A stretch of 64,000 bases of DNA, taken from positions 111,280 to 175,279 of the forward strand of contig NZ_BMNH01000008.1 of assembly GCF_014646355.1 (NCBI RefSeq), read 5' to 3'. The notes beneath the pieces are model-generated. The model was not told the DNA's origin. It saw only the letters and a program-made list of their open reading frames with translations, and did no database searches. Below are positions 16,720 to 27,963 of the stretch, in pieces (within the stretch, counting starts at the first letter, position 1; every line of letters starts with the position of its first letter). The stretch comes from Nonomuraea cavernae (GTDB lineage: Bacteria > Actinomycetota > Actinomycetes > Streptosporangiales > Streptosporangiaceae). The position numbers were made by a program, and so were the translations under genes.

Positions 16720-17423
16720 CCTCGCCAGACAATCTCCCCGAGGTCCCCGAATCCGCCGAGGGGCCCGAGGTCGCCAAGGTGCCCGGCGCGGCCGACGCGC
16801 CGGTCGCCCGGCGCGGCATGTTCGGGGCCGCGGACTCCGGCGACACCTCCGGCTACGGCGGCCTCGTCGTGCGCCGGGCGCCGCAGCTGTCGACGCCCCG
16901 GCCCTACGGCGGCTACTTCGACGAGCTGGTCGACACCCTGGGCCTCGACGACGCCATCGAGCGCGTCGTCGTCGACCGGGGCGAGCTCACGCTGCACGTC
17001 AGGCGCGAGCGCCTGGTCGAGGTCTGCCAGAAGCTCCGCGACGACCCGGCCCTGCGCTTCGAGCTCTCGCTCGGCGTGACCGGCGTCCACTACCCGCACC
17101 TGGCGGGGGAGGAGCTGCACGCGGTCATCCACCTCTGCTCGATCACGCACAACCGGCGGGTCCGCGTCGAGGCGAGCTGCCCCGACGCCGACCCGCACAT
17201 TCCATCGACGGTCGGCGTTTACCCTGGTCACGACTGGCACGAGCGCGAGGCGTACGACTTCTTCGGGATCGTCTTCGACGGTCACCCCGGTCTCACCCGG
17301 ATCATGATGCCGGACGACTGGGACGGCCACCCGCAGCGCAAGGACTACCCGCTCGGCGGCATCCCGGTCGAGTACCGGGGCGCCACGATCCCCTCGCCCG
17401 ACCACAGGAGGTCGTACGCGTGA
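16716..17423 (+). CDS. nuoC: NADH-quinone oxidoreductase subunit C
   Basis: A 235-aa peripheral-arm subunit (30-kDa family). The first 60 residues are a low-complexity Pro/Glu/Ala extension. The conserved domain has [14 protein letters not shown] and the signature [12 protein letters not shown] near residues 170-181. The GTG start overlaps the nuoB stop. After its stop comes a 46-bp spacer carrying a short repetitive motif. Confidence 0.95.
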   Translation: MTSPDNLPEVPESAEGPEVAKVPGAADAPVARRGMFGAADSGDTSGYGGLVVRRAPQLSTPRPYGGYFDELVDTLGLDDAIERVVVDRGELTLHVRRERLVEVCQKLRDDPALRFELSLGVTGVHYPHLAGEELHAVIHLCSITHNRRVRVEASCPDADPHIPSTVGVYPGHDWHEREAYDFFGIVFDGHPGLTRIMMPDDWDGHPQRKDYPLGGIPVEYRGATIPSPDHRRSYA

Positions 17424-17463
17424 GCGAGCATGTCGAGCGATGTGTTGACGAGCGAAGCGAGGA
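17420..17463 (+). repeat. Short GTGAGCGAGC-type repeat in the nuoC-nuoD spacer
   Basis: Starting at the nuoC stop codon, the spacer reads GTGAGCGAGCATGTCGAGCG and then ACGAGCGAAGCGAGGA. The next copy in this window begins at the nuoD stop. The GAGCGnAGCGA core resembles dispersed intergenic repeats of actinobacteria. If translated it would give a Ser-Glu-Arg-rich tail. Confidence 0.5.
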
Positions 17464-17469
17464 CCACTG

Positions 17470-18795
17470 ATGACCACCGGCTACGACGAGGCCACGGAAG
17501 GCAAGGTCTACTCGGTCAACGGGGGCGACTGGGACGAGGTCGTCAGCGGGGTCCGCGACTCCGGCGAGGAACGCCTGGTCGTCAACATGGGCCCGCAGCA
17601 CCCGTCCACGCACGGCGTGCTGAGGCTGGTGCTGACCCTCGACGGTGAGACGGTCACCGAGGCGCGCAGCGTCATCGGCTACCTGCACACCGGCATCGAG
17701 AAGAACATGGAATACCGGACGTGGACCCAGGGCACCACGTTCGTCACCCGGATGGACTACCTGTCGCCGATCTTCAACGAGACGGCCTACTGCCTGGGCG
17801 TCGAGCGGCTGCTCGGCATCGAGGACCGGATCCCCGACCGGGCCTCGGCCATCCGCGTGATGATGATGGAGCTCAACCGGATCTCCTCGCACCTGGTCGC
17901 GATGGGCACGTTCGGCATGGAGCTGGGCGCGACCACGCCGTTCCTGTTCGGCTACCGCGACCGCGAGATGGTCATGGACCTGTTCGAGTACATCACCGGC
18001 CTGCGCATGAACCACGCGTACGTGCGTCCCGGCGGTGTGAGCGTCGACCTGCCCGCGGGCGCGGTCGACAAGGTGGGCGCGTTCCTCAAGGAGATGCCCA
18101 AGCGGATCAAGGACATCCGCAAGCTGCTCGACGCGAACCCCGTCTACGTGCGCCGCACCCGTGACGTGGCCTACCTCGACCTGACCGGCTGCATGGCGCT
18201 CGGCATCACCGGGCCGATCCTGCGGGCCGCGGGCCTGCCGTGGGACCTGCGCAAGTCGCAGCCCTACTGCGGCTACGAGACCTACGAGTTCGACGTGGCC
18301 ACCCAGCGCGGCTGCGACGTCTACTCCCGCTATCTCGTGCGCATGCAGGAGATGGAGGAGTCGCTCAAGATCATCGAGCAGGCGCTCGACCGGCTCGCCG
18401 GCCCGCTCAAGGGCGACCCGGTGATGATCGAGGACAAGAAGATCGGCTGGCCCGCGCAGCTCGCGCTCGGCCCCGACGGCTTCGGCAACTCGCCCGACCA
18501 CATCGCGCACATCATGGGCAGCTCCATGGAGGCCCTCATCCACCACTTCAAGCTGGTGACCGAGGGCTTCAGGGTGCCGGCCGGGCAGGTGTACGTGCCG
18601 ATCGAGTCGCCCAAGGGCGAGCTCGGCGCGCACGTGGTGAGCGACGGCGGCACCCGCCCCTACCGGGTGCACTTCCGCGAGCCGTCCTTCACGAACCTGC
18701 AGGCCGTCCCCGCGATGTCCGAGGGCGGCCAGGTCGCCGACGTCATCGCCGCGGTGGCATCTATCGACCCCGTCATGGGAGGTGTGGACAGGTGA
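17470..18795 (+). CDS. nuoD: NADH-quinone oxidoreductase subunit D
   Basis: A 441-aa 49-kDa subunit that forms the quinone-binding pocket with NuoB. The signature [14 protein letters not shown] (residues 41-54) carries the catalytic-site histidine, and the C-terminal segment ends DPVMGGVDR, typical for the family. The N-terminal 30 residues are an actinobacterial extension. The start ATG follows the repeat spacer. Confidence 0.97.
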   Translation: MTTGYDEATEGKVYSVNGGDWDEVVSGVRDSGEERLVVNMGPQHPSTHGVLRLVLTLDGETVTEARSVIGYLHTGIEKNMEYRTWTQGTTFVTRMDYLSPIFNETAYCLGVERLLGIEDRIPDRASAIRVMMMELNRISSHLVAMGTFGMELGATTPFLFGYRDREMVMDLFEYITGLRMNHAYVRPGGVSVDLPAGAVDKVGAFLKEMPKRIKDIRKLLDANPVYVRRTRDVAYLDLTGCMALGITGPILRAAGLPWDLRKSQPYCGYETYEFDVATQRGCDVYSRYLVRMQEMEESLKIIEQALDRLAGPLKGDPVMIEDKKIGWPAQLALGPDGFGNSPDHIAHIMGSSMEALIHHFKLVTEGFRVPAGQVYVPIESPKGELGAHVVSDGGTRPYRVHFREPSFTNLQAVPAMSEGGQVADVIAAVASIDPVMGGVDR

Positions 18796-18816
18796 GTGAG
18801 CGCAGCGAACGAACAA
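18792..18816 (+). repeat. Short GTGAGTGAGCGCAGCGAA repeat in the nuoD-nuoE spacer
   Basis: A second copy of the repeat seen after nuoC begins exactly at the nuoD stop and reads GTGAGTGAGCGCAGCGAAC. About 45 bp of spacer with no other feature follows before the nuoE ribosome-binding site. These two spacers are the only sizeable gaps among nuoA-N. Confidence 0.5.
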
Positions 18817-18859
18817 TCGGACACAGCACGCTTGCCACGTGTCCGACCGAGGAGGACGC

Positions 18860-19516
18860 GTGACGTATCCACCGGAAGTCCGGGAGCGTCTCGAGCGGGA
18901 CGCCAAGGAGATCATCGGCCGCTACCCGAAGGCGCGGTCGGCCCTGCTTCCGCTGCTCCACCTGGTGCAGTCGGAGGACGGCTACGTCTCCGACGCCGGG
19001 CAGGAGTTCTGCGCCGAGCTGCTGGGCCTCAGCAAGGCCGAGGTCGTCGGGGTCTCGACGTTCTACACCATGTACAAGCGCAGGCCGGCGGGCGACTACC
19101 ACGTGGGCGTCTGCATCAACGCGCTCTGCGCGGTCATGGGCGGCGACGAGATCTGGGAAGAGCTGAGCGAGCACGTCGGCGTCGGCCACGAGGAGACCAC
19201 CCCTGACGGCAAGGTCTCGCTGGAACGCCTCGAATGCAACGCGGCCTGCGACTTCGCGCCGGTCATGATGGTCAACTGGGAGTTCTTCGACAACCAGACC
19301 CCCGACTCGGCCAAGCAGCTCGTCGACGACCTGCGCGACGGCAAGGACGTGCGGCCCACGCGCGGCCCCAAGAAGCTGTGCACCTTCAAGGACGCCTCAC
19401 GAGTGCTCGCCGGGCTGCCCGACGACCTCGCGGGCGACGGGCCCTCGGCCGCGGGCGCCTCGCTGGAGGGCCTCAAGGTCGCCAAGGCCAACGGATGGAA
19501 GGCCCCCGAGGCATGA
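18860..19516 (+). CDS. nuoE: NADH-quinone oxidoreductase subunit E
   Basis: A 218-aa 24-kDa subunit with the 2Fe-2S cluster N1a. The ligands are C-x4-C in VCINALCAVMGG and C-x3-C in LECNAACDFAP. I chose the GTG at 18860 because GAGGAGG lies 5 nt before it; a GTG at 18839 has no such site. The C-terminal 60 residues are an Ala/Gly-rich extension beyond the usual domain. Overlaps nuoF as ATGA. Confidence 0.95.
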   Translation: MTYPPEVRERLERDAKEIIGRYPKARSALLPLLHLVQSEDGYVSDAGQEFCAELLGLSKAEVVGVSTFYTMYKRRPAGDYHVGVCINALCAVMGGDEIWEELSEHVGVGHEETTPDGKVSLERLECNAACDFAPVMMVNWEFFDNQTPDSAKQLVDDLRDGKDVRPTRGPKKLCTFKDASRVLAGLPDDLAGDGPSAAGASLEGLKVAKANGWKAPEA

Positions 19517-20802
19517 GCACCACCCTGACACCGGTCCTCACCGCCAACTGGGACCAGGCCGACTCCTTCACCATCGACGGCTACGGGCCCTACGAGGCGG
19601 CGAAGAAGGCGCTGGGCATGGACCCCGACGCCGTCATCCAGGCCGTCAAGGACTCCGGCCTGCGCGGCCGCGGTGGCGCCGGCTTCCCGACCGGCATGAA
19701 GTGGGGCTTCATCCCGCAGGGCGACGGCAAGCCGCACTACCTCGTCGTCAACGCCGACGAGTCGGAGCCGGGCACCTGCAAGGACGTCCCGCTGATGATG
19801 GCCAACCCGCACTCGCTGGTCGAGGGCGTCATCATCACGGCCTACGCGATCCGGGCCAACCACGCCTTCATCTACGTGCGCGGCGAGGTGCTGCACGTCA
19901 TCCGCCGGCTGCACGCGGCCGTGCGGGAGGCGTACGAGAAGGGCTACCTCGGCGCCGACATCTTCGGCTCCGGCTACGACCTCGAACTCGTCGTGCACAG
20001 CGGCGCGGGCGCCTACATCTGCGGCGAGGAGACGGCGCTGCTCGACTCGCTGGAGGGATTCAGGGGCCAACCGCGGCTCAAGCCTCCCTTCCCGGCCGTG
20101 GCGGGCCTCTACGCCTCGCCCACTGTGGTCAACAACGTCGAGTCCATCGCCAGCGTTCCCTCGATCGTGGCCAACGGCGCCGACTGGTTCGCCGGGATGG
20201 GCACCGAGAAGTCCAAGGGCTTCGGCATCTTCTCGCTGAGCGGCCACGTCACCCGGCCCGGCCAGTACGAGGCCCCGCTGGGCATCACGCTCGCCGAGCT
20301 GCTCGACATGGCGGGCGGGATCCGCGCCGGACACGAGATCAAGTTCTGGACCCCCGGCGGCTCGTCCACGCCGATCTTCACCGCCGAGCACCTCGACGTG
20401 CCGCTCGACTTCGAGGCGGTCGGCGCCAAGGGCTCCATGCTCGGCACCCGCGCCCTGCAGATCTTCGACGAGACCACCTGCGTGGTCCGTACGGTGCTGC
20501 GCTGGACCGAGTTCTACGCCCACGAGTCGTGTGGCAAGTGCACGCCGTGCCGCGAGGGCACCTTCTGGCTCAAGCAGGTGCTCAAGCGCCTGGAGAAGGG
20601 CCAGGGCACCGAGGAGGACCTGTCCACGATCACCGACATCGCGGACAACATCCTGGGCCGTTCGTTCTGCGCCCTGGGCGACGGCGCGACGAGCCCGATC
20701 CACTCCTCGGTGAAGTACTTCCGCGACGAGTACCTGAAGCACTTCGAGGTCGGCGGCTGCCCGTTCGACGCGAAGAAGTCCACTCTCTGGGGTGACCAGT
20801 GA
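19513..20802 (+). CDS. nuoF: NADH-quinone oxidoreductase subunit F (NADH/FMN)
   Basis: A 429-aa 51-kDa subunit that binds NADH and FMN and holds the 4Fe-4S cluster N3. The FMN-binding [13 protein letters not shown] (about residues 52-64), NADH-region ESEPGTCKD, and cluster ligands [12 protein letters not shown] plus FCALG near residue 385 are all present. The ATG at 19513 overlaps the nuoE stop. The frame extends upstream, but that part is antiphase to nuoE and not used. Confidence 0.97.
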   Translation: MSTTLTPVLTANWDQADSFTIDGYGPYEAAKKALGMDPDAVIQAVKDSGLRGRGGAGFPTGMKWGFIPQGDGKPHYLVVNADESEPGTCKDVPLMMANPHSLVEGVIITAYAIRANHAFIYVRGEVLHVIRRLHAAVREAYEKGYLGADIFGSGYDLELVVHSGAGAYICGEETALLDSLEGFRGQPRLKPPFPAVAGLYASPTVVNNVESIASVPSIVANGADWFAGMGTEKSKGFGIFSLSGHVTRPGQYEAPLGITLAELLDMAGGIRAGHEIKFWTPGGSSTPIFTAEHLDVPLDFEAVGAKGSMLGTRALQIFDETTCVVRTVLRWTEFYAHESCGKCTPCREGTFWLKQVLKRLEKGQGTEEDLSTITDIADNILGRSFCALGDGATSPIHSSVKYFRDEYLKHFEVGGCPFDAKKSTLWGDQ

Positions 20803-23186
20803 CGACAACCGCCGTAGAGACCAACCTGGTGACCCTCACCATCGACGGGTTCCAGGTCAGCGTCCCCAAGGGCACCCTGATCATCAGGGCGGCCGAGCTG
20901 CTCGGCATCCAGATCCCCAGGTTCTGCGACCACCCGCTGCTCGACCCGGCGGCCAACTGCCGCCAGTGCCTGGTCGACATCCCCGACGCGGGCAACGGCC
21001 GGGGCTTCCCCAAGCCGCAGCCGTCGTGCGCGATCGAGGTCGCCGAGGGCATGGTGGTGCAGACCCAGCTGACCTCCCCGGTCGCCGAGAAGGCGCAGCG
21101 GGCGGCCATGGAGTTCCTGCTCATCAACCACCCGCTCGACTGCCCGGTCTGCGACAAGGGCGGCGAGTGCCCCCTGCAGAACCAGGCCATGTCCAACGGG
21201 CAGGGCGAGTCGAGGTTCCAGGAGCAGAAGCGGACCTTCGCCAAGCCGGTCCCGCTGTCCACCGAGGTGCTGCTCGACCGCGAGCGCTGCGTCCAGTGCG
21301 CGCGGTGCATCCGGTTCTCCGACCAGATCGCCGGCGACCCGTTCATCGACTTCTTCGAGCGGGGCGCCAAGGAGCAGGTCGGCATCGCCGACGGCGAGCC
21401 GTTCCAGTCCTACTTCTCCGGCAACACGGTGCAGATCTGCCCGGTGGGCGCGCTCACCGGCGCCGCCTACCGGTTCCGGGCCCGCCCGTTCGACCTGGTG
21501 TCCACGCCGAGCGCGTGCGAGCACTGCGCCTCCGGTTGCGCGCTGCGCACCGACCACCGGCGCGGCCGGGTCACCCGCCGCCTGGCGGGCAACGACCCGC
21601 AGGTCAACGAGGAGTGGAACTGCGACAAGGGCCGCTGGGCGTTCAGCTACGCCACGCAGCCCGACCGCCTGCAGACGCCGCTGGTCCGTGACGAGGAGGG
21701 CGTGCTGGTGCCCGCCTCGTGGCCCGAGGCGCTCGACGCCGCCGCCCGGGGGCTCGCCGCCGCCCGTGGCAAGGCCGGCGTGCTGGTCGGTGGCCGCGCC
21801 ACGGTCGAGGAGGCGTACGGCTACGCCAAGTTCGCCCGGATCGCGCTCGGCAGCAACGACATCGACTTCCGCGCCAGACCGCACTCCGCCGAGGAGGCGC
21901 GCTTCCTGGCCCACGAGGTCGCGGGCCGGGGCATCGAGATCTCCTACGCCGACCTGGAGAGCGCGCCCGGCGTGCTGCTCGTCGGGTTCGAGCCCGAGGA
22001 GGAGTCGCCGATCGTCTTCCTGCGGCTGCGCAAGGCGTGGATGAAGCGGGGGCTCAAGGTCACCGCGATCGCGCCGTTCGCCACCAACGGGCTGGCCAAG
22101 ATGGGCGGCACGCTCATCCGCACCGCCCCCGGCGGCGAGGCCGACGCGATCGGCGACCTGGTCGGCACCCTCGCCGAGGGCACGATCGTGCTCGCCGGCG
22201 AGCGGCTGGCCACCGTCCCCGGCGCCCTGTCCGCCCTGGTACGACTGAGCGCCGCGTCGGGCGCCCGGCTCGGCTGGGTCCCGCGCAGGGCCGGCGAGCG
22301 GGGCGCGATCGAGGCCGGCGCGCTGCCCAACCTGCTGCCGATCGGCCGCCCGGTCGACGACGAGAGCGCCCGGGCCGAGGTGGCCAGGGCGTGGAACGTG
22401 AGCTCGCTGCCCGCCACGCCGGGCCTCGACACCGCGGGCATCCTCGCCGCGGCCCGTGAGGGCGAGCTCGACGCGCTGGTGGTGGCCGGGGTCGATCCCT
22501 TCGACCTGGCCGATCCCGCCGCCGCGCTCGACGCGCTGGAGCGCACGCCGTTCATCGTCAGCCTGGAGATCCGGGCCAGCGCCGTCACCGACCGCGCCGA
22601 CGTGGTCCTGCCGGTCGCCTCCGTCCAGGAGAAGGGCGGCACGTTCGTCAACTGGGAGGGCCGCGGACGCTCGTTCGAGGCGCCGTTCAAGGTGCCGGGC
22701 CTGCAGAGCGAGCTCGCCGCGCTCGGCGCCATCGCCGACCGGATGGACGTCCACCTGGGCCTGCCGGACGCCGCGGCCGCGCGGCGCGAGCTGAGCGCGC
22801 TCGGCGCGTGGCGCGGCACCCGGGTCACGGCGCCCAGCGCCGCCACCCGCTCCCAGGCCGCGCCCGCCCAGGGCGAGGCGCTGCTGGCCAGCTGGCACCT
22901 GCTGCTCGACGACGGCCGCCTGCAGGACGGCGAGCCGTACCTCGCGGGCACCGCTCGCCCCGCCGAGGCGCTGATCTCGGCGGTCACGGCGGCGGAGATC
23001 GGCGTCGCCGACGGTGACAAGGTCGTCGTCGGCGGGCCGGGACCCAACCCCGTCACGCTGCCCGTCCGGATCGCCGACCTGCCCGATCGGGTGGTCTGGG
23101 TGCCGTCCAACTCCGGCGGCTGCTCGGTCACCCGTGACCTCGGCGCGGTGGCCGGCGACATCGTCACGATCGGGAGCGCTTCATGA
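20799..23186 (+). CDS. nuoG: NADH-quinone oxidoreductase subunit G
   Basis: A 795-aa 75-kDa subunit with the electron relay clusters. The N-terminal 2Fe-2S domain has [19 protein letters not shown], then [13 protein letters not shown] and [11 protein letters not shown] for the 4Fe-4S clusters, and a molybdopterin-oxidoreductase-like domain with [15 protein letters not shown] near residue 238. The last 120 residues form a molydopterin-binding-like C-terminal domain. Start GTG overlaps the nuoF stop. Confidence 0.97.
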   Translation: MTTTAVETNLVTLTIDGFQVSVPKGTLIIRAAELLGIQIPRFCDHPLLDPAANCRQCLVDIPDAGNGRGFPKPQPSCAIEVAEGMVVQTQLTSPVAEKAQRAAMEFLLINHPLDCPVCDKGGECPLQNQAMSNGQGESRFQEQKRTFAKPVPLSTEVLLDRERCVQCARCIRFSDQIAGDPFIDFFERGAKEQVGIADGEPFQSYFSGNTVQICPVGALTGAAYRFRARPFDLVSTPSACEHCASGCALRTDHRRGRVTRRLAGNDPQVNEEWNCDKGRWAFSYATQPDRLQTPLVRDEEGVLVPASWPEALDAAARGLAAARGKAGVLVGGRATVEEAYGYAKFARIALGSNDIDFRARPHSAEEARFLAHEVAGRGIEISYADLESAPGVLLVGFEPEEESPIVFLRLRKAWMKRGLKVTAIAPFATNGLAKMGGTLIRTAPGGEADAIGDLVGTLAEGTIVLAGERLATVPGALSALVRLSAASGARLGWVPRRAGERGAIEAGALPNLLPIGRPVDDESARAEVARAWNVSSLPATPGLDTAGILAAAREGELDALVVAGVDPFDLADPAAALDALERTPFIVSLEIRASAVTDRADVVLPVASVQEKGGTFVNWEGRGRSFEAPFKVPGLQSELAALGAIADRMDVHLGLPDAAAARRELSALGAWRGTRVTAPSAATRSQAAPAQGEALLASWHLLLDDGRLQDGEPYLAGTARPAEALISAVTAAEIGVADGDKVVVGGPGPNPVTLPVRIADLPDRVVWVPSNSGGCSVTRDLGAVAGDIVTIGSAS

Positions 23187-24499
23187 TCCACGTTCTCGCG
23201 GCCGATCCGACCCTTGCCGACTTCGGCAAGGATCCGCTCTGGATCACCATCATCAAGGCCGTGCTGCTCTTCGTCTTCCTGATGCTGGGCATCCTGTTCG
23301 GCGTCTGGTTCGAGCGCAAGCTGATCGCGCGGATGCAGAACCGCTACGGCCCCAACCGGGCCGGCACGTTCGGTCTGCTGCAATCGGTCGCCGACGGCAT
23401 CAAGATGGGCCTCAAGGAGGACCTCTTCCCGCGGACCGTCGACAAGGTGCTCTACCTGATGGCGCCCGTCATCATGGTGATCCCGGCCTTCCTGGCCTTC
23501 TCCATCATCCCGATGGGGCCGATGGTCAACCTGTTCGGCGTCGAGACGCCGCTGCAGCTGGTCGACCTCCCGGTGGCCGTGCTGTTCATGCTGGCCATGG
23601 GCGCCATCTCGGTCTACGGCGTGGTGCTGGCCGGCTGGTCGTCCCGCTCGCCGTACGCGCTGCTGGGCGGGCTGCGGTCGGCGGCCCAGGTGGTCTCGTA
23701 CGAGATCGCGATGGGTCTGTCGTTCGTCGGCGTCTTCCTGTTCGCCGGGACGCTGTCCACCTCGGAGATCGTCGCGGCGCAGGAGCCGACCTGGTTCGCG
23801 GTGCTGCTGATCCCGTCATTCCTCATCTACGTGATCTGCATGTTCGGCGAGGCCGCGCGCATCCCGTTCGACCTGCCCGAGGGCGAGGGCGAGCTGGTCG
23901 GCGGGTTCCAGACCGAATACTCCTCGTCGCTGAAGTTCGCCGTGATCATGATGGGCGAATACCTGCACACGTTCGTCGCCTCCGGAATCGCGGTCACGCT
24001 CTTCCTCGGCGGCTGGCGGGCCCCCTGGCCGATCTCGATGTGGGACGGCGCCAACGAGGGCTGGCTGCCCTTCCTATGGTTCTTCATCAAGTTCGTGCTG
24101 ACCTTCTGCTTCATCGTGTGGGTGCGCGCGTCCCTGCCACGGGTGCGGTACGACCAGCTCATGGCCCTCGGCTGGAAGGTGCTCATCCCGCTCAACCTGG
24201 CCTGGATCCTGCTCGTCGCCGCCGTCCGGACCGTGATGTACGTCTACGGCGGCCGGTTCGAAGGAGACATCTACGTGGTCGCCGGCATCGGCGTGGCCAT
24301 CCTGTTCGGCGCGATCGCGATCTGGCTCAGGTTCGACACGGTCAACCAGCGGCGCAGGGAAGCGAGGAAGGCCGAGGTCGAGGCCGAGTTCGAGGAGCTG
24401 TCCAACGAGCCGACGGCAGGTGGCTTCCCTGTGCCGCCGCTCGATCTGCCGCACTACCACGGGGTGCAGCACAAGGAGATTCCCAGTGGGACTAACTGA
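23183..24499 (+). CDS. nuoH: NADH-quinone oxidoreductase subunit H
   Basis: A 438-aa membrane subunit that forms the quinone access channel with NuoB and NuoD. The motif [19 protein letters not shown] (residues about 35-53) and the charged loop [19 protein letters not shown] are diagnostic. The C-terminal 60 residues are an acidic cytoplasmic tail longer than in proteobacteria. Overlaps nuoG (ATGA) and nuoI (14 nt). Confidence 0.97.
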   Translation: MIHVLAADPTLADFGKDPLWITIIKAVLLFVFLMLGILFGVWFERKLIARMQNRYGPNRAGTFGLLQSVADGIKMGLKEDLFPRTVDKVLYLMAPVIMVIPAFLAFSIIPMGPMVNLFGVETPLQLVDLPVAVLFMLAMGAISVYGVVLAGWSSRSPYALLGGLRSAAQVVSYEIAMGLSFVGVFLFAGTLSTSEIVAAQEPTWFAVLLIPSFLIYVICMFGEAARIPFDLPEGEGELVGGFQTEYSSSLKFAVIMMGEYLHTFVASGIAVTLFLGGWRAPWPISMWDGANEGWLPFLWFFIKFVLTFCFIVWVRASLPRVRYDQLMALGWKVLIPLNLAWILLVAAVRTVMYVYGGRFEGDIYVVAGIGVAILFGAIAIWLRFDTVNQRRREARKAEVEAEFEELSNEPTAGGFPVPPLDLPHYHGVQHKEIPSGTN

Positions 24500-25001
24500 T
24501 TTCCTGAACCCCGTCAAAGGCTTCGGGGTCACCTTCCACACGATGTTCAAGAAGCCCGTCACGGTCAACTACCCGGAGGAGAAGAGGCCGACGGCCCCGC
24601 GCTTCCACGGGCGACACCAGCTCAACCGCTGGCCGGACGGGCTGGAGAAGTGCGTCGGCTGCGAGTTGTGCGCCTGGGCGTGTCCCGCCGACGCGATCTT
24701 CGTGGAGGGTGCCGACAACACCGACGAGGAGCGCTTCTCGCCGGGCGAGCGCTACGGCCGCACCTACCAGATCAACTATCTGCGGTGCATCCTCTGCGGC
24801 CTCTGCATCGAGGCGTGCCCGACCCGGGCGCTCACGATGACCAACGAGTACGAACTCGCCGACAGCAACCGCGAGGGCCTCATCTACACCAAGGAGATGC
24901 TCCTCGCCCCGCTGACGCAGGGCATGGAGCAGCCTCCGCACCCCATGCGGCTCGGCGAGACCGAAGAGGACTACTACCGGCTGGGACGGACCAATGGGTG
25001 A
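24486..25001 (+). CDS. nuoI: NADH-quinone oxidoreductase subunit I
   Basis: A 171-aa ferredoxin-like subunit with clusters N6a and N6b. Its two 4Fe-4S motifs are [12 protein letters not shown] and [12 protein letters not shown]. The GTG at 24486 has AAGGAG at a good spacing and starts [14 protein letters not shown], the usual N-terminus; it lies inside the last codons of nuoH. Overlaps nuoJ by 8 nt. Confidence 0.97.
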   Translation: MGLTDFLNPVKGFGVTFHTMFKKPVTVNYPEEKRPTAPRFHGRHQLNRWPDGLEKCVGCELCAWACPADAIFVEGADNTDEERFSPGERYGRTYQINYLRCILCGLCIEACPTRALTMTNEYELADSNREGLIYTKEMLLAPLTQGMEQPPHPMRLGETEEDYYRLGRTNG

Positions 25002-25752
25002 GGCCATCACGTTCTGGGTGCTCGCCGTCGTGTCGGTCGGCGCCGCGCTCGGCATGGTCTTCAACCGGAAGGCCGTCTACTCCGCGCTGATGCTCGGCAC
25101 CGTGATGCTCTGCCTGGCGGTCATGTACGCCGTGCAGGACGCGCCCTTCCTGGCCGCGGTGCAGATCATCGTCTACACCGGCGCCGTCATGATGCTCTTC
25201 CTGTTCGTGCTCATGCTGGTCGGCGTCGACTCCACCGACTCGCTCGTCGAGACCCTGAAGGGCCAGCGCTTCTGGGCCGCGATCGCCGGGCTCGGCTTCG
25301 CGGCGCTGATCGTGCTCGCCGTGGGCAACGTGGTGTTCGCCGAGCCGGCCGGGCTCGCCGCGGCCACGGCGCAGGGCGGCTACATCCGCTCGATCGCGTT
25401 GCTGCTCTTCACCAAGTACGTGTTCGCGTTCGAGGTCACCTCGGCGCTGCTGATCACCGCCGCGCTCGGCGCGATGGTGCTGGCGCACCGCGAGCGGCTG
25501 ACCGAGAAGGTCACCCAGAAGGACCTCTCGCGCGCCCGGTTCCTCAGCGACCAGCCGTCGCCGCTGCCCGGCCCCGGCACGTACGCCAGCGGCAACGCCA
25601 TCGACATGCCGGCCCGGCTGCCCGACGGCACGGTGGCGGAGACCTCCGTCAACCGCTACATCGCCCGCTTCGACGTCGAGCAGGGCCACCTTCCGGAGGA
25701 CCCCGCGCTGGCCGAGGCCATCAAGCACTCGGCTGAGGAGGAGTCCAAGTGA
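24994..25752 (+). CDS. nuoJ: NADH-quinone oxidoreductase subunit J
   Basis: A 252-aa subunit with five helices. The region [20 protein letters not shown] (about residues 50-69) is the pi-bulge helix that couples quinone chemistry to proton translocation. A hydrophilic C-terminal tail of some 90 residues is typical of actinobacterial NuoJ. Overlaps nuoK as GTGA. Confidence 0.96.
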   Translation: MGEAITFWVLAVVSVGAALGMVFNRKAVYSALMLGTVMLCLAVMYAVQDAPFLAAVQIIVYTGAVMMLFLFVLMLVGVDSTDSLVETLKGQRFWAAIAGLGFAALIVLAVGNVVFAEPAGLAAATAQGGYIRSIALLLFTKYVFAFEVTSALLITAALGAMVLAHRERLTEKVTQKDLSRARFLSDQPSPLPGPGTYASGNAIDMPARLPDGTVAETSVNRYIARFDVEQGHLPEDPALAEAIKHSAEEESK

Positions 25753-26045
25753 CCACCCAATACCTCATCCTGTCGGGCCTGCTGTTCGCCATCGGCGCGA
25801 TGGGCGTGCTGATCCGGCGCAACGCGATCGTGGTGTTCATGTGCGTCGAGCTCATGCTCAACGCCTGCAACCTCGCGTTCGTCACGTTCGCCCGGCAGGT
25901 CGGCAATCTTGAGGGCCAGATCATCGCGTTCTTCGTGATGGTGGTGGCAGCGGCCGAGGTCGTGGTAGGCCTGGCCATCATCGTGACGATCTTCCGAACC
26001 CGCAGGTCGGCGTCCGTGGACGACGCCAACCTGCTGAAGTACTAA
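25749..26045 (+). CDS. nuoK: NADH-quinone oxidoreductase subunit K
   Basis: A 98-aa three-helix proton-channel subunit related to MrpC. The conserved glutamates lie in [17 protein letters not shown] (helix 2) and [11 protein letters not shown] (helix 3). GTG start overlaps the nuoJ stop. nuoL follows after 10 bp. Confidence 0.97.
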   Translation: MTTQYLILSGLLFAIGAMGVLIRRNAIVVFMCVELMLNACNLAFVTFARQVGNLEGQIIAFFVMVVAAAEVVVGLAIIVTIFRTRRSASVDDANLLKY

Positions 26046-26055
26046 GAGGTGACTG

Positions 26056-27963
26056 GTGGAATCTCCTGTTGAGATCGTCCAGCACACCGCTGGTGGCGTG
26101 ATCGGGCTCTCCTGGCTCATGATCGTGCTTCCCCTGCTGGGCGCGGCGATCCTGCTCGTCCTCGGGCGGAAGACCAACCGGTGGGGCCATCTGCTGGGCG
26201 TGGCCATGTCCCTCGCCTCGTTCGTCGTGGCGGTGCTGGGGTTCTTCGCGCTGATCGGCCTGCCGGACGACCAGCGTCGGCAAGCCGTACATCTGTATGA
26301 GTTCATTCCCGGCATGGTCGACATGGGGTTGCTCATCGACCCGCTGTCGATCAGCTTCGCGCTGCTGATCACCGGTGTCGGATCGCTGATCCACATCTAC
26401 TCGATCGGCTACATGGCGCATGACCCCGACCGGCGCAGGTTCTTCGCGTACCTCAACCTGTTCGTCGCCGCGATGCTCCTGCTGGTGCTGTCCGACAACT
26501 ATGTCGGGCTGTTCATCGGCTGGGAGGGCGTCGGCCTGGCCTCCTACCTGCTGATCGGGTTCTGGCAGTTCAAGCCGTCGGCCGCGGTCGCCGCCAAGAA
26601 GGCGTTCATCGTCAACCGGGTCGGCGACTTCGGGCTGCTGGTCGGCATGTTCATCATCTGGACCTCGTTCGGCACCCTCGCCTTCGGCGACCTGGGCGCC
26701 AAGGTCAACGGCGTCCAGGACGGCACCACGCTGGCCATCGGCCTGCTGCTGCTCCTCGGCGCGTGCGGCAAGTCGGCCCAGCTGCCGCTGCAGTCCTGGC
26801 TGCTCGACGCGATGGAGGGCCCGACCCCGGTCTCCGCCCTCATCCACGCCGCGACCATGGTCACCGCCGGCGTCTACCTGGTGGTCCGCTCGGGCGCGTT
26901 CTTCTTCCCCGAGGGCTCGACTGCGGCGCTCGCCGTCGCCATCGTCGGCGCGGCCACGCTGCTCGCCGGTGCGATCATCGGTTGCGCCAAGGACGACATC
27001 AAGAAGGGCCTGGCCGGCTCGACGATGTCGCAGATCGGCTACATGATGCTCGGCGCGGGTCTCGGCCCGGCGGGCTACGCCTTCGCGATCGGTCACCTGA
27101 TCACGCACGGCTTCTTCAAGGCCGACATGTTCCTCGGCGCCGGCTCGGTCATGCACGGCATGAACGACGAGGTGAACATGCGCAAGTACGGCGGTCTCCG
27201 CAAGTACATGCCGATCACCTTCGTCACCTTCATCGTCGGCTACCTGGCGATCATCGGCTTCCCGCTGCTGTCCGGCTACTTCACCAAGGACGGCATCATC
27301 GAGACCGCCGTTCACCACCAGCCGGTCCTCGGCTGGCTGGCCGTGGCGGGCGCCGGCATCACCGGCTTCTACATGTCGCGCATGATCTTCATGACGTTCT
27401 TCGGTGAGAAGCGCTGGGACGCCGACGCGCACCCGCACGAGTCGCCGGCCGTCATGACGGTGCCGCTGATCATCCTGTCGATCGGCTCGATCTTCCTGGG
27501 CGGCTACCTGATCCTGAGCAACACGCTCATGAAGTTCCTGGCCCCCGCGGTCGGACGGCCCACGGACCTGCCGGTGTTCCACTTCGCCAGCGTTCCCGGC
27601 CTCGCCACGCTCGCGCTGGTGGCCGTCGGCGCGGGCTTCGCCTGGTTCAGGTACGGCCGGGCCGAGGTGCCCGTCGTGGCGCCGCGCGGCTCGTTCGTCA
27701 CCACGTTCGCCCGGCGTGACCTGTACGGCGACGCGCTCAACGAATCGCTGTTCATGCGCCCCGGCCAGTGGCTGACCCGGATCGCGGTGTTCTTCGACAA
27801 CCGCGGCATCGACGGGGTGGTCAACGGGCTGGCGGCGGGCATCGGCGGGACCTCGGGCCGGCTGCGGCGGCTCCAGACGGGCTTCGCCAGAACGTACGCG
27901 TTGTCCATCCTGATCGGCGCCGCCCTGCTGACAGGCGCCCTGCTCCTCGTTGGGAACATCTGA
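26056..27963 (+). CDS. nuoL: NADH-quinone oxidoreductase subunit L
   Basis: A 635-aa antiporter-like proton-pumping subunit with a long lateral helix. The conserved [15 protein letters not shown] (about residue 155) and [20 protein letters not shown] (about 240-259) carry the key Glu and Lys/His pattern of Mrp antiporters. GTG start. The stop and nuoM start meet as TGATG. Confidence 0.97.
   Translation: MESPVEIVQHTAGGVIGLSWLMIVLPLLGAAILLVLGRKTNRWGHLLGVAMSLASFVVAVLGFFALIGLPDDQRRQAVHLYEFIPGMVDMGLLIDPLSISFALLITGVGSLIHIYSIGYMAHDPDRRRFFAYLNLFVAAMLLLVLSDNYVGLFIGWEGVGLASYLLIGFWQFKPSAAVAAKKAFIVNRVGDFGLLVGMFIIWTSFGTLAFGDLGAKVNGVQDGTTLAIGLLLLLGACGKSAQLPLQSWLLDAMEGPTPVSALIHAATMVTAGVYLVVRSGAFFFPEGSTAALAVAIVGAATLLAGAIIGCAKDDIKKGLAGSTMSQIGYMMLGAGLGPAGYAFAIGHLITHGFFKADMFLGAGSVMHGMNDEVNMRKYGGLRKYMPITFVTFIVGYLAIIGFPLLSGYFTKDGIIETAVHHQPVLGWLAVAGAGITGFYMSRMIFMTFFGEKRWDADAHPHESPAVMTVPLIILSIGSIFLGGYLILSNTLMKFLAPAVGRPTDLPVFHFASVPGLATLALVAVGAGFAWFRYGRAEVPVVAPRGSFVTTFARRDLYGDALNESLFMRPGQWLTRIAVFFDNRGIDGVVNGLAAGIGGTSGRLRRLQTGFARTYALSILIGAALLTGALLLVGNI

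Noticed and set aside
20514..22898. A 794-codon minus-strand frame
   Set aside because: It is antisense to nuoF and nuoG, which carry all cluster-ligand motifs. Its composition is typical of a complement frame.
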